Made by a program: the position numbers and the translations under genes. Below are positions 9,964 to 19,642 of a DNA stretch of 64,000 nt, piece by piece. Source of the stretch: Rhodovulum sp. 12E13 (GTDB lineage Bacteria > Pseudomonadota > Alphaproteobacteria > Rhodobacterales > Rhodobacteraceae); the NCBI RefSeq assembly GCF_003340565.1, contig NZ_QPLK01000006.1, forward strand, positions 1 to 64,000. The letters run 5' to 3'. The notes beneath the pieces are model-generated. The model was not told the origin of the DNA, did no database searches, and saw only the letters and a program-made list of their open reading frames with translations. Every line of letters begins with the position of its first letter. Within the stretch, counting starts at the first letter, position 1.

Positions 9964-10774
9964 GGCGGGAGAGCTCGGCGGCGGCCTGCCCGGCCGCGTC
10001 GCTGCCGGGGAAGCGCGACTGCACTTCGCCGAGCGTCACGCAGGCATCCTGCGTCTGGCCGAGCGCGCCCAGCTTCTGCCCCAGCGCGAGCAGCGCGGCG
10101 GGCGCGTTCGGCCCCGACGGCGCCTGGCTGAACGCCTCGAGAAAGGCGCGCGCCGCATCGGCCGTCTGCCCCAGCGCGTCGAGCGCGCGACCGCGCAGGA
10201 AATGCGCCTCGCCCGTCAGCGGCCCCCCGGGATAGGTCTGCACGTGCCGGGCGAAGAGGCGCGCGGCCTCGGCGTTGTCGCCCGCCTCGAGCGCGGCGCG
10301 GGCGCGCTCGAAATCCTCGCGCTCGCCCACGGCCATCTGCGGACCGTCGCTCTCGGGCGCGGGCGTGATCGCGGGCGGCGGCGCCTCGGGCACCGGCCCG
10401 CCCAGCGTCGGCGTGTCGCGGAGGGCGCCGATGTCGCAAGACGGCTCGAGCTCGCAGAGGCGGAATTCGAGATCGCCGATCCGGTTCGTGCCGTCCTGCA
10501 CGACCTGCTGGATGCGGAACGACAGCTCCTCCGCCCGCGCGGTCAGCCGCTGCAGCTCCTGCTCGATCAGGTCCACCCGCTCGATCAGGCTGCCCGACGC
10601 CTGCGGCACGCCCGGCCCGCCGGTCGTCGACAGCTCGCGGTTGAGCCGCTGGATCTCGACGTAAAGCGCCGCGAGATCCTGGCGGATGTCGGCCAGAGTC
10701 CCTCCGTCCTGCGCGGGAGCGGTTCCGGGCAGGGCACAGGCGGCGGCGATCAGCAGGGCGGCAGCGCGGCGCAT
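9950..10774 (-). CDS. cpoB: Cell division coordinator CpoB (YbgF)
   Basis: This periplasmic protein encoded with Tol-Pal links outer-membrane constriction to peptidoglycan synthesis. The 274 residues comprise a signal peptide (MRRAAALLIAAACALPGTAPA), an N-terminal coiled-coil region (about 25-100, with IEQELQRLTARAEELSFRIQ) that trimerises in homologues, a Pro-rich linker, and a C-terminal TPR domain (about 150-274) with repeats such as DNAEAARLFARHVQTYPGG. The start is ATG 10774, 10 bases after the pal stop. The length is normal for the family. Confidence 0.92.
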   Translation of the reverse strand: MRRAAALLIAAACALPGTAPAQDGGTLADIRQDLAALYVEIQRLNRELSTTGGPGVPQASGSLIERVDLIEQELQRLTARAEELSFRIQQVVQDGTNRIGDLEFRLCELEPSCDIGALRDTPTLGGPVPEAPPPAITPAPESDGPQMAVGEREDFERARAALEAGDNAEAARLFARHVQTYPGGPLTGEAHFLRGRALDALGQTADAARAFLEAFSQAPSGPNAPAALLALGQKLGALGQTQDACVTLGEVQSRFPGSDAAGQAAAELSRLGCG

Positions 10775-10784
10775 CGGCGTCTCC

Positions 10785-11312
10785 TCAGCTGCCCGCGCCG
10801 GCCTCGAGCACCGTCACCGCGCGGCGGTTCTGGCGGTAGCAGCTCTCGTCGGAGCAGACCGCGATCGGCCGCTCCTTGCCGTAGGAGACGGTGCGCAGGC
10901 GAGTGCCGGCGACGCCCTGGCCGATCAGGTATTCCTGCACGGAATTGGCCCGGCGGGCGCCGAGCGCGAGATTGTATTCGCGGGTGCCCTGCTCGTCGGC
11001 GTGACCCTCGATGATGGCGCGGTATTCGGGGTTCTGCGACAGCCAGCGCGCCTGTGCCGACAGGGTGTTCCGTGCCACCGAGGTGAGCGACGACTGGTCG
11101 ACCTCGAACAGCACGCGGTCGCCGACGGTCTCGCGGAAATACTGTGGCGAGTTGGGCGCGGCGGTCGCCTGCGCGCCTGCGCCGGGGCCGCCCGCGCCCC
11201 CTGCGCCGCCGAAGCCGCCGGGATTGGCGCAGGCCGAGAGGGCCAGCGCGCCGACAAGGAGCGCCGCGCGGACGACCGGCCGGCGGAGGGGATGGTGGCT
11301 CTGGGGTGCCAT
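10785..11312 (-). CDS. pal: Peptidoglycan-associated lipoprotein Pal
   Basis: This outer-membrane lipoprotein anchors the envelope to peptidoglycan and interacts with TolB and TolA. The 175-residue protein has a lipobox ending LALSAC (cysteine at about 28), a Gly-rich linker, then an OmpA-like domain with the peptidoglycan-binding region GHADEQGTREYNLALGARRAN. The C-terminus ends VTVLEAGAGS. It is in the tolQRAB-pal-cpoB order usual in proteobacteria. A gap of 306 bases separates it from tolB, longer than usual, so pal may have its own promoter. Confidence 0.95.
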   Translation of the reverse strand: MAPQSHHPLRRPVVRAALLVGALALSACANPGGFGGAGGAGGPGAGAQATAAPNSPQYFRETVGDRVLFEVDQSSLTSVARNTLSAQARWLSQNPEYRAIIEGHADEQGTREYNLALGARRANSVQEYLIGQGVAGTRLRTVSYGKERPIAVCSDESCYRQNRRAVTVLEAGAGS

Positions 11313-11618
11313 GGTGCCTGTCCTGTTCTTGTCTGCTTCGTGACTGCCGTGTCTCCGCGCCGCCCGCGGCGCGACCGTTTCCGAACAGTTAACATTTGCC
11401 CGCCGCCAAGGAAATGCTCGTCACGCCGGGGTGCGCTGTTCCGGGCGCCAGCTGTCGCTCGCCTCGCGGGAATGGCGGCGTGCTCCCGCTGACCGTCCAG
11501 CGCCGCCGCACCCGCCGCACCCGCCGCAGCGGGCGCCGGACCCGACCGGAGGAGCGCCCGCTCGGCGCGAGGGAGGGCGGAAGCCTCCCTTGCCCGATCG
11601 CGCCGCGCTGCGCCTCCA
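11313..11618. other. tolB-pal intergenic region with hairpin
   Basis: No convincing gene is seen. Short frames here are GC shadows. A 7-bp perfect hairpin (AGGGAGG 11570-11576, CCTCCCT 11584-11590, 7-nt loop) lies 30 bases after the tolB stop but has no T-run, so it is only a possible attenuator or RNA-stability element. A pal promoter is expected near 11340-11400, where GTTAACATTTG breaks the high GC; this is inference. Confidence 0.4.
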
Positions 11619-12986
11619 TCACGGCAGGAGCGGCGACCATGCAGGGTCGGAGGCGGGGCCGGGCGTGGGCACGCGCTTGAGGTTCCGCCCCGACACGTCG
11701 ACCGAGTAGATCGCGGGCTGCGCCTCGGCGCCCGCCCCCTGCCGGGTGAACATGATGACCCGACCGTTCGGCGCCCATGTCGGGCCTTCGTCGAGGAACG
11801 AGGCGGTCAGCAGCCGCTCTTCCGATCCGTCGGTGCGCATCACGCCGATGTGGAACCGCCCCGATGCCTGCTTGGTGAAGGCGATGAGATCGCCCCGCGG
11901 CGACCAGACCGGCGTGCCGTAGCGGCCCGGGCCGAAGCTGATGCGCCGGGCCTCTCCCCCGGAGGCGGGCATGACGTAGATCTGCGGCGTGCCCGAGCGG
12001 TCGGACTCGAACACGATCCGCGAGCCGTCGGGCGAGAAGGAGGGCGCGGTCTCGATCGAGGGCGCCTCGGTCAGGCGCACCGCCTGCCCGCCGCCGAGCG
12101 AGCGCGCGAAAAGGTCGGTGTTGCCCCCGCGCGAGGCGGAATAGACCACCCGGCTGCCGTCGGGCGAGAAGCGCGGCGAGAAGGTCATCGTGCCCGCCTC
12201 GTCGGCCAGCACCTGCCGCCGCACCGTGCCCACGTCGAGCAGGTAGATCTGTGGAAAGCCCGTCTCGTAGCTGGTGTAGAGCACGCGGTCGCCCGTGGGC
12301 GAGAAGCGCGGCGCGAGCACCAGCGTCGCGTCGTCGGTCAGGAACTGCACGTTCGCGCCGTCGTAATCCATGATCGCCAGCCGCTTGCGGCGCGCGTCCT
12401 TCGGCCCCTCTTCGCTCACGAAGACCACGCGGCTGTCGAAATAGCCGCCCTCGCCGGTGATGCGCGAATAGACCTGGTCGGCCACCTTGTGCGCGATCCG
12501 GCGCCAGGCCTGCGTGGTGCCCCCCAGCCGCAGGCCCTGGCCCAGCTCGGTGCCCGCGAAGACGTCATGCAGGCGGAACTTGGTCTCGACGCGCCCGTCG
12601 GCGCCGACGCTGACCGCGCCGACGATCAGCGCCTGCGCGTTGATCGCCTTCCAGTCGGAATAGGCCACCGGCTGCTCGAACGACGCGACCCGCGCGATAT
12701 GCGCCTCGGCCGGGATCTCGCGGAACAGGCCGGTGCCCACGAGGTCGGCCGCGACGACACGGGTGATGTCGCGGGCGATCTGCTCGGCGGCGGCGTTCTC
12801 GGCCACGAAGACCGGCACCGCGAAGGGCAGGGGCTCGACCACGCCCTCGGTGATCTCGATGCGCAGCGGACCGTCCTGCGCGGGGGCCGGCGTGGCGAGC
12901 CAGACCGCCAGCAGGCCGAGGATGGCCATGCCCGACAGGCCGAGCTTCGACAGGAGGGTGGCGAGGACGAATCTCAGGAGAAACAT
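11619..12986 (-). CDS. tolB: Tol-Pal system protein TolB
   Basis: This periplasmic beta-propeller protein binds Pal and TolA. The 455-residue protein has a signal peptide (hydrophobic [16 protein letters not shown]), an N-terminal domain ([17 protein letters not shown]), then repeated propeller blades with SPTGDR, SPDGSR and SPRGD motifs. The start is ATG 12986, preceded by AAAGGGG; an upstream GTG at 13007 is in frame but less likely. The protein follows tolA by 64 bases. The length fits the family. Confidence 0.95.
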   Translation of the reverse strand: MFLLRFVLATLLSKLGLSGMAILGLLAVWLATPAPAQDGPLRIEITEGVVEPLPFAVPVFVAENAAAEQIARDITRVVAADLVGTGLFREIPAEAHIARVASFEQPVAYSDWKAINAQALIVGAVSVGADGRVETKFRLHDVFAGTELGQGLRLGGTTQAWRRIAHKVADQVYSRITGEGGYFDSRVVFVSEEGPKDARRKRLAIMDYDGANVQFLTDDATLVLAPRFSPTGDRVLYTSYETGFPQIYLLDVGTVRRQVLADEAGTMTFSPRFSPDGSRVVYSASRGGNTDLFARSLGGGQAVRLTEAPSIETAPSFSPDGSRIVFESDRSGTPQIYVMPASGGEARRISFGPGRYGTPVWSPRGDLIAFTKQASGRFHIGVMRTDGSEERLLTASFLDEGPTWAPNGRVIMFTRQGAGAEAQPAIYSVDVSGRNLKRVPTPGPASDPAWSPLLP

Positions 12987-13050
12987 GGCGGCCCCTTTCG
13001 CTGGCACCGGTCTTGTAGGGGAAACGGGCGGGGGATGCAGGCCATCGCGC

Positions 13051-14160
13051 TTACCGCAGCCTCATTTCTTCGGGGTTGAAGACCATCTCGATCTGCTCCC
13101 ACCGGGCATATTTCTCGGCCGGCAGGTCGTAGCCGCCGCGCTGGCAGCGCAGGATCGCGCGCCGGGCCGACTGGAAGGCCGACTGGATCGCCGCGTCGGA
13201 CCCGCCCGACGCCTCGAGCATCCGCAGGGTGCCGTCGATCACGGTGCCGTCCGGGCTCATCCGCATGCCGACGGTGACGGTGACGTTCGCCGCCTCCGAG
13301 CCGACATCGACCACCCAGCACTCCTGAACGGCCAGCCTCAGCGCGTCGCGCTCTCCGGCCGTCATCGGCGGGCCGGGGTCGCCCGTGGCGGCCCCGCCGC
13401 CGGCGACCGCTTCGGCAACGGCATCGGCAATCGCGTCGGCCTGCGGGTCGGCTGGCGGTTCCGGTTCGGGCTCGGGCTCGGGCTCCGGCTCTTGCCGGGC
13501 GACCGGGTCCGGCTCGGGCTCGGGTGCGGGCGCGGGGCGGTCGGGCCGGGTGCGCGGGCGGGGCGTGGCGGTCGGCGCGAGCGCGATCTGCTGCGCACCG
13601 CCTTCCTCGGTCGCCTCGGTCACGATCCGCGTCGTCGCGGCCTCGGGTGCCTCCGCCTCCTGCGGCTCGGCCGGCTCGGGCGGCGTCTCGTCGGCGGGCA
13701 CGGGCTCGGCCGCCTCCTGCACCTCGGGCGCCACGGCCACGTCCCGCTCTGGGCGGTCGGCCGGGCGGGGGGCGACGCGGGGCGCCGGCGTCGGCGTGTC
13801 GCCCGGCTCTGGCGCCAGCACTGCGCCCGCGTCGTCGGGCACGGACGGGGCCGGGTCGGCCTCGGGCGCGGCGGGCTCGGCCTCCGGCTCCGGTTGTGGC
13901 TCCGGTTGTGGCTCCGGCTCGGGCAGAGGATCCGGCTCCGGTTGTGGCTCCGGCGCATCCTCGGGGTCCGCCCCGAGGCTCGGCGTGCCGCTGCCCGACC
14001 GCTCGACCAGCGCGGCGAACTCCGCCCCCGAGATCACCGAGACCTCGGTGACCTGCATCGCCTCGTCGAAATCGCCCGAGAAGATGCCCGCCACCAGCGC
14101 CCAGAGCACCAGCGCCCCGTGCGCCCCGCCGGAGATCTTGAGGGCAGTTGTCAGTTCCAT
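13051..14160 (-). CDS. tolA: Tol-Pal system protein TolA
   Basis: TolA is the inner-membrane protein that spans the periplasm and transmits energy from TolQR to TolB/Pal. The 369-residue protein has one N-terminal transmembrane helix (about 8-28, [12 protein letters not shown]), a long low-complexity middle (about 60-270) rich in Pro-Glu repeats ([13 protein letters not shown]) where enterics have an Ala-Lys helix, and a compact C-terminal TonB-like domain ([14 protein letters not shown]...). The PE repeats are encoded by near-tandem 6-12 base repeats around 13450-13960. It starts 7 bases after the tolR stop. Confidence 0.92.
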   Translation of the reverse strand: MELTTALKISGGAHGALVLWALVAGIFSGDFDEAMQVTEVSVISGAEFAALVERSGSGTPSLGADPEDAPEPQPEPDPLPEPEPQPEPQPEPEAEPAAPEADPAPSVPDDAGAVLAPEPGDTPTPAPRVAPRPADRPERDVAVAPEVQEAAEPVPADETPPEPAEPQEAEAPEAATTRIVTEATEEGGAQQIALAPTATPRPRTRPDRPAPAPEPEPDPVARQEPEPEPEPEPEPPADPQADAIADAVAEAVAGGGAATGDPGPPMTAGERDALRLAVQECWVVDVGSEAANVTVTVGMRMSPDGTVIDGTLRMLEASGGSDAAIQSAFQSARRAILRCQRGGYDLPAEKYARWEQIEMVFNPEEMRLR

Positions 14161-14166
14161 GGCGGC

Positions 14167-14640
14167 TCAGCCGTCCCGCCCGTCGAGGCGCGGGCCGCCC
14201 GTGTCGGTGACCAGCCCGATGTCGTTGAAGCCGCCGGCATTGAGCGCGCCCATCACCTGCATCACCCGCTCGTAGGGGATCGCCCCGTCTGCCCGAAGGA
14301 AGATACGGGTGTCGGCGCGCTCGGCCGCCACCGCCTGCAGGCGGGGCACCAGCTCGCCCTGCCCGACCTCGGTCGTCATGATCGCCACGCCACCATCGGC
14401 CGTGAGGGTCACGGTCAGCGGCTCTTCCGTGATGCTCGGCAGTGCTTCGGCGGCCGTCTCGGGCAGGCGCACGGGCACGCCCACGGTCAGCAGCGGCGCC
14501 GCCACCATGAAGATGATCAGGAGCACCATCATCACGTCGACGAACGGCGTGACGTTGATCTCGGCCATCGCCTGGGTGCGCCCCCGGCGCCGGCGGCGCG
14601 ATCCGCTCGCGCCGCCACTCCGGCTGCCCGACATCGCCAT
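14167..14640 (-). CDS. tolR: Tol-Pal system protein TolR
   Basis: TolR is the ExbD-like inner-membrane subunit of the TolQR proton channel. The 157-residue protein has a basic N-terminus, the conserved AEINVTPFVDVMMVLLIIFMV helix region containing the proton-path aspartate, and a periplasmic domain ending in a normal TolR fold. ATG 14640 is used because it lies one base after the tolQ stop, and the sequence upstream is only the antisense of tolQ's end. ATG 14634 is a possible alternative. Confidence 0.94.
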   Translation of the reverse strand: MAMSGSRSGGASGSRRRRRGRTQAMAEINVTPFVDVMMVLLIIFMVAAPLLTVGVPVRLPETAAEALPSITEEPLTVTLTADGGVAIMTTEVGQGELVPRLQAVAAERADTRIFLRADGAIPYERVMQVMGALNAGGFNDIGLVTDTGGPRLDGRDG

Positions 14641-14641
14641 G

Positions 14642-15334
14642 TCAGGCGTCCAGCTGGCGCGACAGGATCGTCGAGAACTCGTCGGCAAAGCTCTCGTAGC
14701 CGCCCACGATCCGATCCGAGTCCGCCGTCAGCTTGTTGTAGAAGATCACGGCGGGGATCGCCGCGAGCAGGCCCAGCGCGGTCGCCAGCAGCGCCTCGGC
14801 GATGCCGGGCGCCACCACCGCGAGACTGGTGTTCTGCGCGATGGCGATCTGCTCGAAGGCGTGCTTGATGCCCCAGACCGTGCCGAAAAGGCCCACGAAC
14901 GGCGCGGTCGCGCCGACCGTGGCGAGGAACGACAGGCCCCCGTTGAGCCGCTCGGCCTCGCGCGCGATTGCCACGTCCATCGCGCGCTCGATGCGGGCCT
15001 GCGCACCGGGGATGAGCGCGCCATCGTCGCGGTGGCTGCGGCGCCACTCGGTCATGCCGGCGGCGAAGACGCGCTCGGCCGCACACGAGGGCGCGTCGGC
15101 GATCTGGTCGTAGAGCTCGTCGAGCGGCTCGCCCGACCAGAACGCCCGGTCGAACCTGGCCGAGGCCCGGCGGGCCGCGCGGTAGTTCACCGTTTTCTGG
15201 ATGATGATCGCCCAGCCCCAGATCGAGGCGACGACCAGCATGAGCATCGTGATCTGCACGATCGGCGTGGCGCGGGCGAACAGCGCCCACGTGGAGAAAT
15301 CGACATCCGCGGCCTGGGCGGCGAGTGGTTCCAT
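14642..15334 (-). CDS. tolQ: Tol-Pal system protein TolQ
   Basis: TolQ is the ExbB/MotA-like inner-membrane subunit of the Tol energy transducer. It has 230 residues and three transmembrane segments: PIVQITMLMLVVASIWGWAI near the N-terminus, then SFLATVGATAPFVGLFGTVWG and VAPGIAEALLATALGLLAAIPAV, which carry the conserved TolQ/ExbB pore residues. It is followed by tolR with a 1-base gap. ybgC ends 119 bases upstream, on the same strand, and a promoter may lie in that gap. Confidence 0.95.
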   Translation of the reverse strand: MEPLAAQAADVDFSTWALFARATPIVQITMLMLVVASIWGWAIIIQKTVNYRAARRASARFDRAFWSGEPLDELYDQIADAPSCAAERVFAAGMTEWRRSHRDDGALIPGAQARIERAMDVAIAREAERLNGGLSFLATVGATAPFVGLFGTVWGIKHAFEQIAIAQNTSLAVVAPGIAEALLATALGLLAAIPAVIFYNKLTADSDRIVGGYESFADEFSTILSRQLDA

Positions 15335-15453
15335 GGCGACATTCCTGCTCGGGGGGCGCGCGGCCCCGGTCCCGCATCTGACGGCGGCTTGCCGCGGATA
15401 CTACAGGGTTTGAAGGGCAAAGGCCAACACGAAGCCGTGCGCACGCCCCGCGC

Positions 15454-15852
15454 TCACCCCTCGGCCGCGAGCCGTGAGCGGAGCTCCGCCGGCAGGCGGG
15501 CGGGGCGACCGTCGGTGCCGATGCAGGCCAGGGTCACCCGTGCCGCGAAGCACAGCCGCCCCGTGCCGTCATGCGTCACGCGCTGGTCGAGCACCAGCCG
15601 CGCCCCCGTCGCCTCGACCGCCTCGGTCGTCACGGTCAGCCGGTCGTCGAGGCGGGCAGGCGCGCGGAACGCGGCGTCGAGATGGGTGACGGCGAAGACG
15701 CGGCCGGCCTCGCGCATCGCGTTCTGGTCGATCCCGAGGCCGCGCACGAGGTCGGAGCGCGCGCGCTCGACGTATTTCAGCCAGTTGGCATGGTAGACGA
15801 TGCCCGCCATGTCGGTGTCTTCGTAATAGACGGTGACGGGAAAGGTGTGCAT
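15454..15852 (-). CDS. ybgC: Tol-Pal-associated acyl-CoA thioesterase YbgC
   Basis: This hot-dog-fold thioesterase of 132 residues is conserved at the head of tol-pal clusters. The signature YYEDTDMAGIVYHANWLKYV contains the catalytic aspartate (D of EDTD) and the nucleotide-site histidine. In homologues it hydrolyses short-chain or long-chain acyl-CoA and interacts with phospholipid synthesis enzymes. It starts at ATG 15852 and is probably the first gene of ybgC-tolQRAB-pal-cpoB. Confidence 0.93.
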   Translation of the reverse strand: MHTFPVTVYYEDTDMAGIVYHANWLKYVERARSDLVRGLGIDQNAMREAGRVFAVTHLDAAFRAPARLDDRLTVTTEAVEATGARLVLDQRVTHDGTGRLCFAARVTLACIGTDGRPARLPAELRSRLAAEG

Positions 15853-15909
15853 CGGCGGTCCTGTGGCAATCTGCGTGCGGGTGTCCGGATCGGGCCGACA
15901 CCGGCGCGT

Positions 15910-17424
15910 CTAGCGCGCAACGGGCTGCACGCCAAGATCGCCGCCCGTGACGACGCAGCTTCCCGCGCAATCCGTCTCGCGCACGAGGCGAAAGCTGGGC
16001 GGCATCCCCTCGGGGCAGACCCGCGCGTCGGTATACAGGAACGCCCGGTCGCGCCATGTCGTGCAGGCGAACGTCCCGCCCGCGGTGAGTGTGGCGAGCA
16101 CCCCGGCGACCGTGGCCCATTGCAGGTGGTGGGTGTAGTCGATCGCCACCGGCGCGCCGGAGCGCGCCATCTCGGCGGCGAAGCGCTCGACCCAAGGGGT
16201 CGGCGGAACCTGCCTGTATGCATCCTCCGCGAAGACCCGGCCCGGCAGATTCTGCGGAAGCAGGGCGCCGGCGGCGAGTGCGACCGTCGCCATGAGACCG
16301 GTCGGCACAAAGACGCCGCGCGCCGGGGCGACAGTCGGGCGCGGGGCTGCGCCGCCACGCGGCAGAGCGGCTGCCTCGGCGATGATCGCCGCGCTCACGG
16401 CGCCGGCGACGACGAGCAGCGAGCGCAGGTAGAGCACCGAGTGCGACTCCAGCGGGGCCGGCGTGTCCCAGTAGGCCGCCGCGGTCGCGGCAAGCGAGGC
16501 GACACACAGAACCGACAACCGCGCCAGGCGGCCGGCCAACGGGCGCCCGGGCGGGGCGACGGCGAGCAGCGCGACGGCGACGAACAGGGCCGCGAGCAGC
16601 AGCGGCAGGTCGGGGCCGAGGCTGCCGTCAATGGCCGCGCGCAGGCCGTCCCATCCCGCCGGCGGAGCCGCGGCCTGCTCGTCGAGCGCCGCCAGGATGT
16701 CGGCGAAGTTCCCGCCCGGAAGCTTTGCCGCCTCCACGGCGATCGGAAGCAGGAGCGCCGCGCCGATTGCGAGGGCCGCCAGGCCGTGCAGCGCCAGCTT
16801 GCGCCGTGGCGGCCACGGCGCGTCGCTCACGACGGCGAGCACGAGCGCGACGGCGAGCACGAGCGGTATCAGAACCGCCATCGTGACGTAGCCATGTACC
16901 AGCAGCCCGCAGGCCAGCACGGCGGGGGCGAGGGCCCGGGCCTCGCGCTCGGCCAGCCAGGCGAGGCTGACAACGAGAAGCAGGAACGGTGCCTCGATCC
17001 GGCGCGGCATCCACACCCCGCTCAGGTCGCGCCCGAGAACGGCCACGGCGAGCAGGGCGATGCCGGCTCCAAGCGCGAAAGAGCCGCCGGGCAGGAGCAG
17101 CCGCGCGAGGCCGGTGGCGGCGCCGGCGACGAGCAGGGCGTTGAGGGTGACGCTCCCCCACATCCAGGCGTGCAGCCGCTCGACGGGCAACGGCTCGAAC
17201 AGGACGTTCCAGTAGAAGAAGACCGGCCCCGGATGGTTGAACCTGAAGCGCGAGTAGTGCCCCGTCGTCAGCCACTCCGCGCGGGCGAGGGCGTCGGCAT
17301 GCAGCATGTCGGCGGCGAGATCACCCCAGACCCCCACCTCGGAGAACAGATCGGGCGCCGAGACATACACGATGAGCCCGAAGCTGACGGCGAAGGCGAC
17401 GGCGAACTCGGAGACGGCTTTCAT
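15910..17424 (-). CDS. Polytopic membrane protein of unknown function, copy 1
   Basis: This 504-residue protein with about 10-11 predicted transmembrane segments is clearly paralogous to the next gene (17527-19068). After the first helix it has an extended loop, DMLHADALARAEWLTTGHYS, followed by RFNHPGPVFFYWN. This soluble loop after the first helix is reminiscent of GT-C-type membrane glycosyltransferases, but I cannot assign a substrate. The C-terminal soluble part (about 410-504) has a conserved cysteine pattern (ACTTWRD..., VCPEG, CAGSC) probably forming disulfides outside the cytoplasm. It starts at ATG 17424. No operon partner with known function is adjacent. Confidence 0.8.
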   Translation of the reverse strand: MKAVSEFAVAFAVSFGLIVYVSAPDLFSEVGVWGDLAADMLHADALARAEWLTTGHYSRFRFNHPGPVFFYWNVLFEPLPVERLHAWMWGSVTLNALLVAGAATGLARLLLPGGSFALGAGIALLAVAVLGRDLSGVWMPRRIEAPFLLLVVSLAWLAEREARALAPAVLACGLLVHGYVTMAVLIPLVLAVALVLAVVSDAPWPPRRKLALHGLAALAIGAALLLPIAVEAAKLPGGNFADILAALDEQAAAPPAGWDGLRAAIDGSLGPDLPLLLAALFVAVALLAVAPPGRPLAGRLARLSVLCVASLAATAAAYWDTPAPLESHSVLYLRSLLVVAGAVSAAIIAEAAALPRGGAAPRPTVAPARGVFVPTGLMATVALAAGALLPQNLPGRVFAEDAYRQVPPTPWVERFAAEMARSGAPVAIDYTHHLQWATVAGVLATLTAGGTFACTTWRDRAFLYTDARVCPEGMPPSFRLVRETDCAGSCVVTGGDLGVQPVAR

Positions 17425-17526
17425 GGCGCTACTCTAGGGGCTGCCGTCACCGGCTGCCAGACGGGGCGGTCTTGGCCCGCGGCGCGGTCTCCACGCGGGC
17501 GGCTGCCGCAGGGCACGGCCCCGGGC

Positions 17527-19068
17527 CTACCGCGCGACCACGACGAGCCCCATCCCCTCGCCCCTGGCGCGGCAGGCCCCGTCGCATGTCGCCTCCGGCA
17601 CGATGCGGAAATCGGCCGCAGAGCCTTCGGGGCAGACATACGCCTCGGTGTAGAGATACGCCATGTCGCGCCACGTCGTGCAGGCGGCGATGCCGCGGGC
17701 GTCCAGCTCCACCAGCAGCCCGGCCGACACCTCCCAGTACATGTGCTCGGCCTTGTCGATGGCCACCGGGCCGGGTGCGGCGCGGCGTGGCCCGGCCCGT
17801 TCCACCGCGTCGGCCAGGCGGTCGACCACGGGGCGCACGGGATAGTTCCGGTAGACCTGCGGGTCGAACACGCGCGAGGGCAGGTTCTGCGGCAGGGCCG
17901 TGGCGACAGCGAGCGCCGCGCCCATGGCCAGCGCGCCCATGGCCGGCGCGGCGGTGCCTGCCACGGCGCCGGGCCGCGCACCGGCAACGGCCCCGTTGGC
18001 AAGGCGTCTGTGCAGGGCATCGCGCAGGGCGGCCGTCGCGACGGCGGCGGCCACGATGCCCAGCGTCCTGAGATAATGCACCGAATGTCCCTCCATCGGC
18101 GCCGGGGTGCCCCAATGCGCGACCACCACGATGGCGAAGGCGGCGAGCGAGAGGCAAGCGAGGTGCGCCACCCGCACCGCCACGGGCGGGCGGGGCGGCG
18201 CCGCGGCCAACAGCAGGACGATCAGCAGTAACACCGGCACGAGGATCGCGACCTTGCCCCCGAGGCTGGCGCCCATCGCCGCGCTGACGCCGCTCCAGCC
18301 GGCCTCGGGCGCCGACCCGGATCGGCCGAGCGCCTCGAGAATGGCGCCGAAATTGCCGCCCGGCAGGCGGCTCGCCTCGACCGCGAGAGGCAGCAGGAAC
18401 AGCGCGCCAACGCCGAGCGCCGCGCCGCCATGCACCAGCAGCGCGCGGCGCGAGGGCCACGGTGCGCGGCTGCCGCGCGCGAGCACGAGCGTGACGGCCA
18501 GCAGCGCCGGCACGATCACCGCCATGGTGACGTAGCCGTGCACGAGCATCCCGCAGGCGAGCGCGGCGGGGACGAGGGCGCGCGCCTCGCGCCCGGCCAG
18601 CCACGCGAGCGATACCAGCAGCAGCAGGAACGGCGCCTCGAGCCGCGTCGGCATCCATGCCACGCCGAGGTCGCGGTCGAGATGGGCGGCGGCGAACAGC
18701 GCGACGGCGACGGCGACCGCCGCCGAGCCGCCGGGCACGAGCAGCCACGCGAGCCCCGTCGCCGCGCCGGCCACGAGCAGGGCGTTGAGCGTGACGCTGC
18801 CCCAGATCCAGGCATGCGCCCGGTCGACCGGCAGCGCCTCGAACAGCGCGTTCCAGTAGAAAAAGGCCGGCCCCGGATGGTTGAAGCCGTGGCGCGAGTA
18901 ATGCCCGGTCGTCAGCCAGTCGCCGCGCGACAGCGCGTTGGCGTGCAGCATGTCGGCGGCCATGTCGCCCCAGGTGCCGACCTCGAGAAAGAGGTTCGGC
19001 GCGGCGATGTAGACGATCGCGGCGAAGGCGGTGGCGAAGGCCAGCGCGAAGGATGCGACGGGCGTCAT
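17527..19068 (-). CDS. Polytopic membrane protein of unknown function, copy 2
   Basis: This 513-residue membrane protein matches copy 1 throughout: DMLHANALSRGDWLTTGHYS, then FNHPGPAFFYWN, WGSVTLNALLVAGAATGLAWLL, LVHGYVTMAV, and the same C-terminal cysteine pattern (ACTTWRD, VCPEG, CDGAC) before a VVVAR-like end. The two genes lie head to tail with a 102-base gap, indicating tandem duplication followed by substantial divergence. Family-level function is unknown; a GT-C-like lipid-linked transferase is one possibility (inference from topology and the loop after the first helix). It starts at ATG 19068. Confidence 0.8.
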   Translation of the reverse strand: MTPVASFALAFATAFAAIVYIAAPNLFLEVGTWGDMAADMLHANALSRGDWLTTGHYSRHGFNHPGPAFFYWNALFEALPVDRAHAWIWGSVTLNALLVAGAATGLAWLLVPGGSAAVAVAVALFAAAHLDRDLGVAWMPTRLEAPFLLLLVSLAWLAGREARALVPAALACGMLVHGYVTMAVIVPALLAVTLVLARGSRAPWPSRRALLVHGGAALGVGALFLLPLAVEASRLPGGNFGAILEALGRSGSAPEAGWSGVSAAMGASLGGKVAILVPVLLLIVLLLAAAPPRPPVAVRVAHLACLSLAAFAIVVVAHWGTPAPMEGHSVHYLRTLGIVAAAVATAALRDALHRRLANGAVAGARPGAVAGTAAPAMGALAMGAALAVATALPQNLPSRVFDPQVYRNYPVRPVVDRLADAVERAGPRRAAPGPVAIDKAEHMYWEVSAGLLVELDARGIAACTTWRDMAYLYTEAYVCPEGSAADFRIVPEATCDGACRARGEGMGLVVVAR

Positions 19069-19179
19069 CGGGGCGGCCTCTCGCTGCGGTCGGGGGCGAG
19101 GCTACACCGCTTTGGCTGCCGGTGCGATGCCCGGCGCGGCGCCCGGCGCGTCACCCGTAGCGTCACCGGGGGGGCGGGC

Positions 19180-19581
19180 TCAGGCCAGCGCGCGGGCGGC
19201 GGCGACGCCGGCGGCGACCGAGCCCGCGGTCAGCACGGTGCCCCAGGCGATGTCGGCGGCGACCATGGCGGGGTGCCAGTCGCGCATCACCGCCCAGGAG
19301 GTGAGCTCGTAGGTGCCGTAGGCGACGAGGCCCAGGATCGCCCCGTTGAGCGCCCCCGCGCCCACGCCCACGCCCTCGCGCAGCCCCGGCAGCCCGGCGA
19401 ACCAGACCATGCCGAAGAGATAGACGAGGTAGAACAGGATCGCGGGCAGGTAGCGCAGCCCGTCGAGCAGCCCCGCGCCGAGGTGGCGCAGGAACAGCGG
19501 CTTCATCACGGTGGAGAGCATGAGCGCGTCGGCCACGAGGAAGACGGCGCCGGTGACGAGGGTGAGAACGAGGATCTGCAT
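19180..19581 (-). CDS. DUF2177 family membrane protein
   Basis: This 133-residue inner-membrane protein has about four transmembrane helices. The start MQILVLTLVTGAVFLVADALML and the later AILGLVAYGTYELTSWAVMRDW, ending in DIAWGTVLTAGSVAAGVAAA, fit DUF2177, a family of small membrane proteins with no established function. It starts at ATG 19581 and precedes nothing on the same strand within 100 bases. Confidence 0.85.
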   Translation of the reverse strand: MQILVLTLVTGAVFLVADALMLSTVMKPLFLRHLGAGLLDGLRYLPAILFYLVYLFGMVWFAGLPGLREGVGVGAGALNGAILGLVAYGTYELTSWAVMRDWHPAMVAADIAWGTVLTAGSVAAGVAAARALA

Positions 19582-19642
19582 CTGGGGCAGGTAGCGGGCA
19601 CGCTCTTGATTTCATCGGCGCCGTCTCGGCATCTTCCTGTGC

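Noticed and set aside
13447-13970. Minisatellite-like repeats in tolA
   Set aside because: They encode the Pro-Glu linker expected in TolA of this group.
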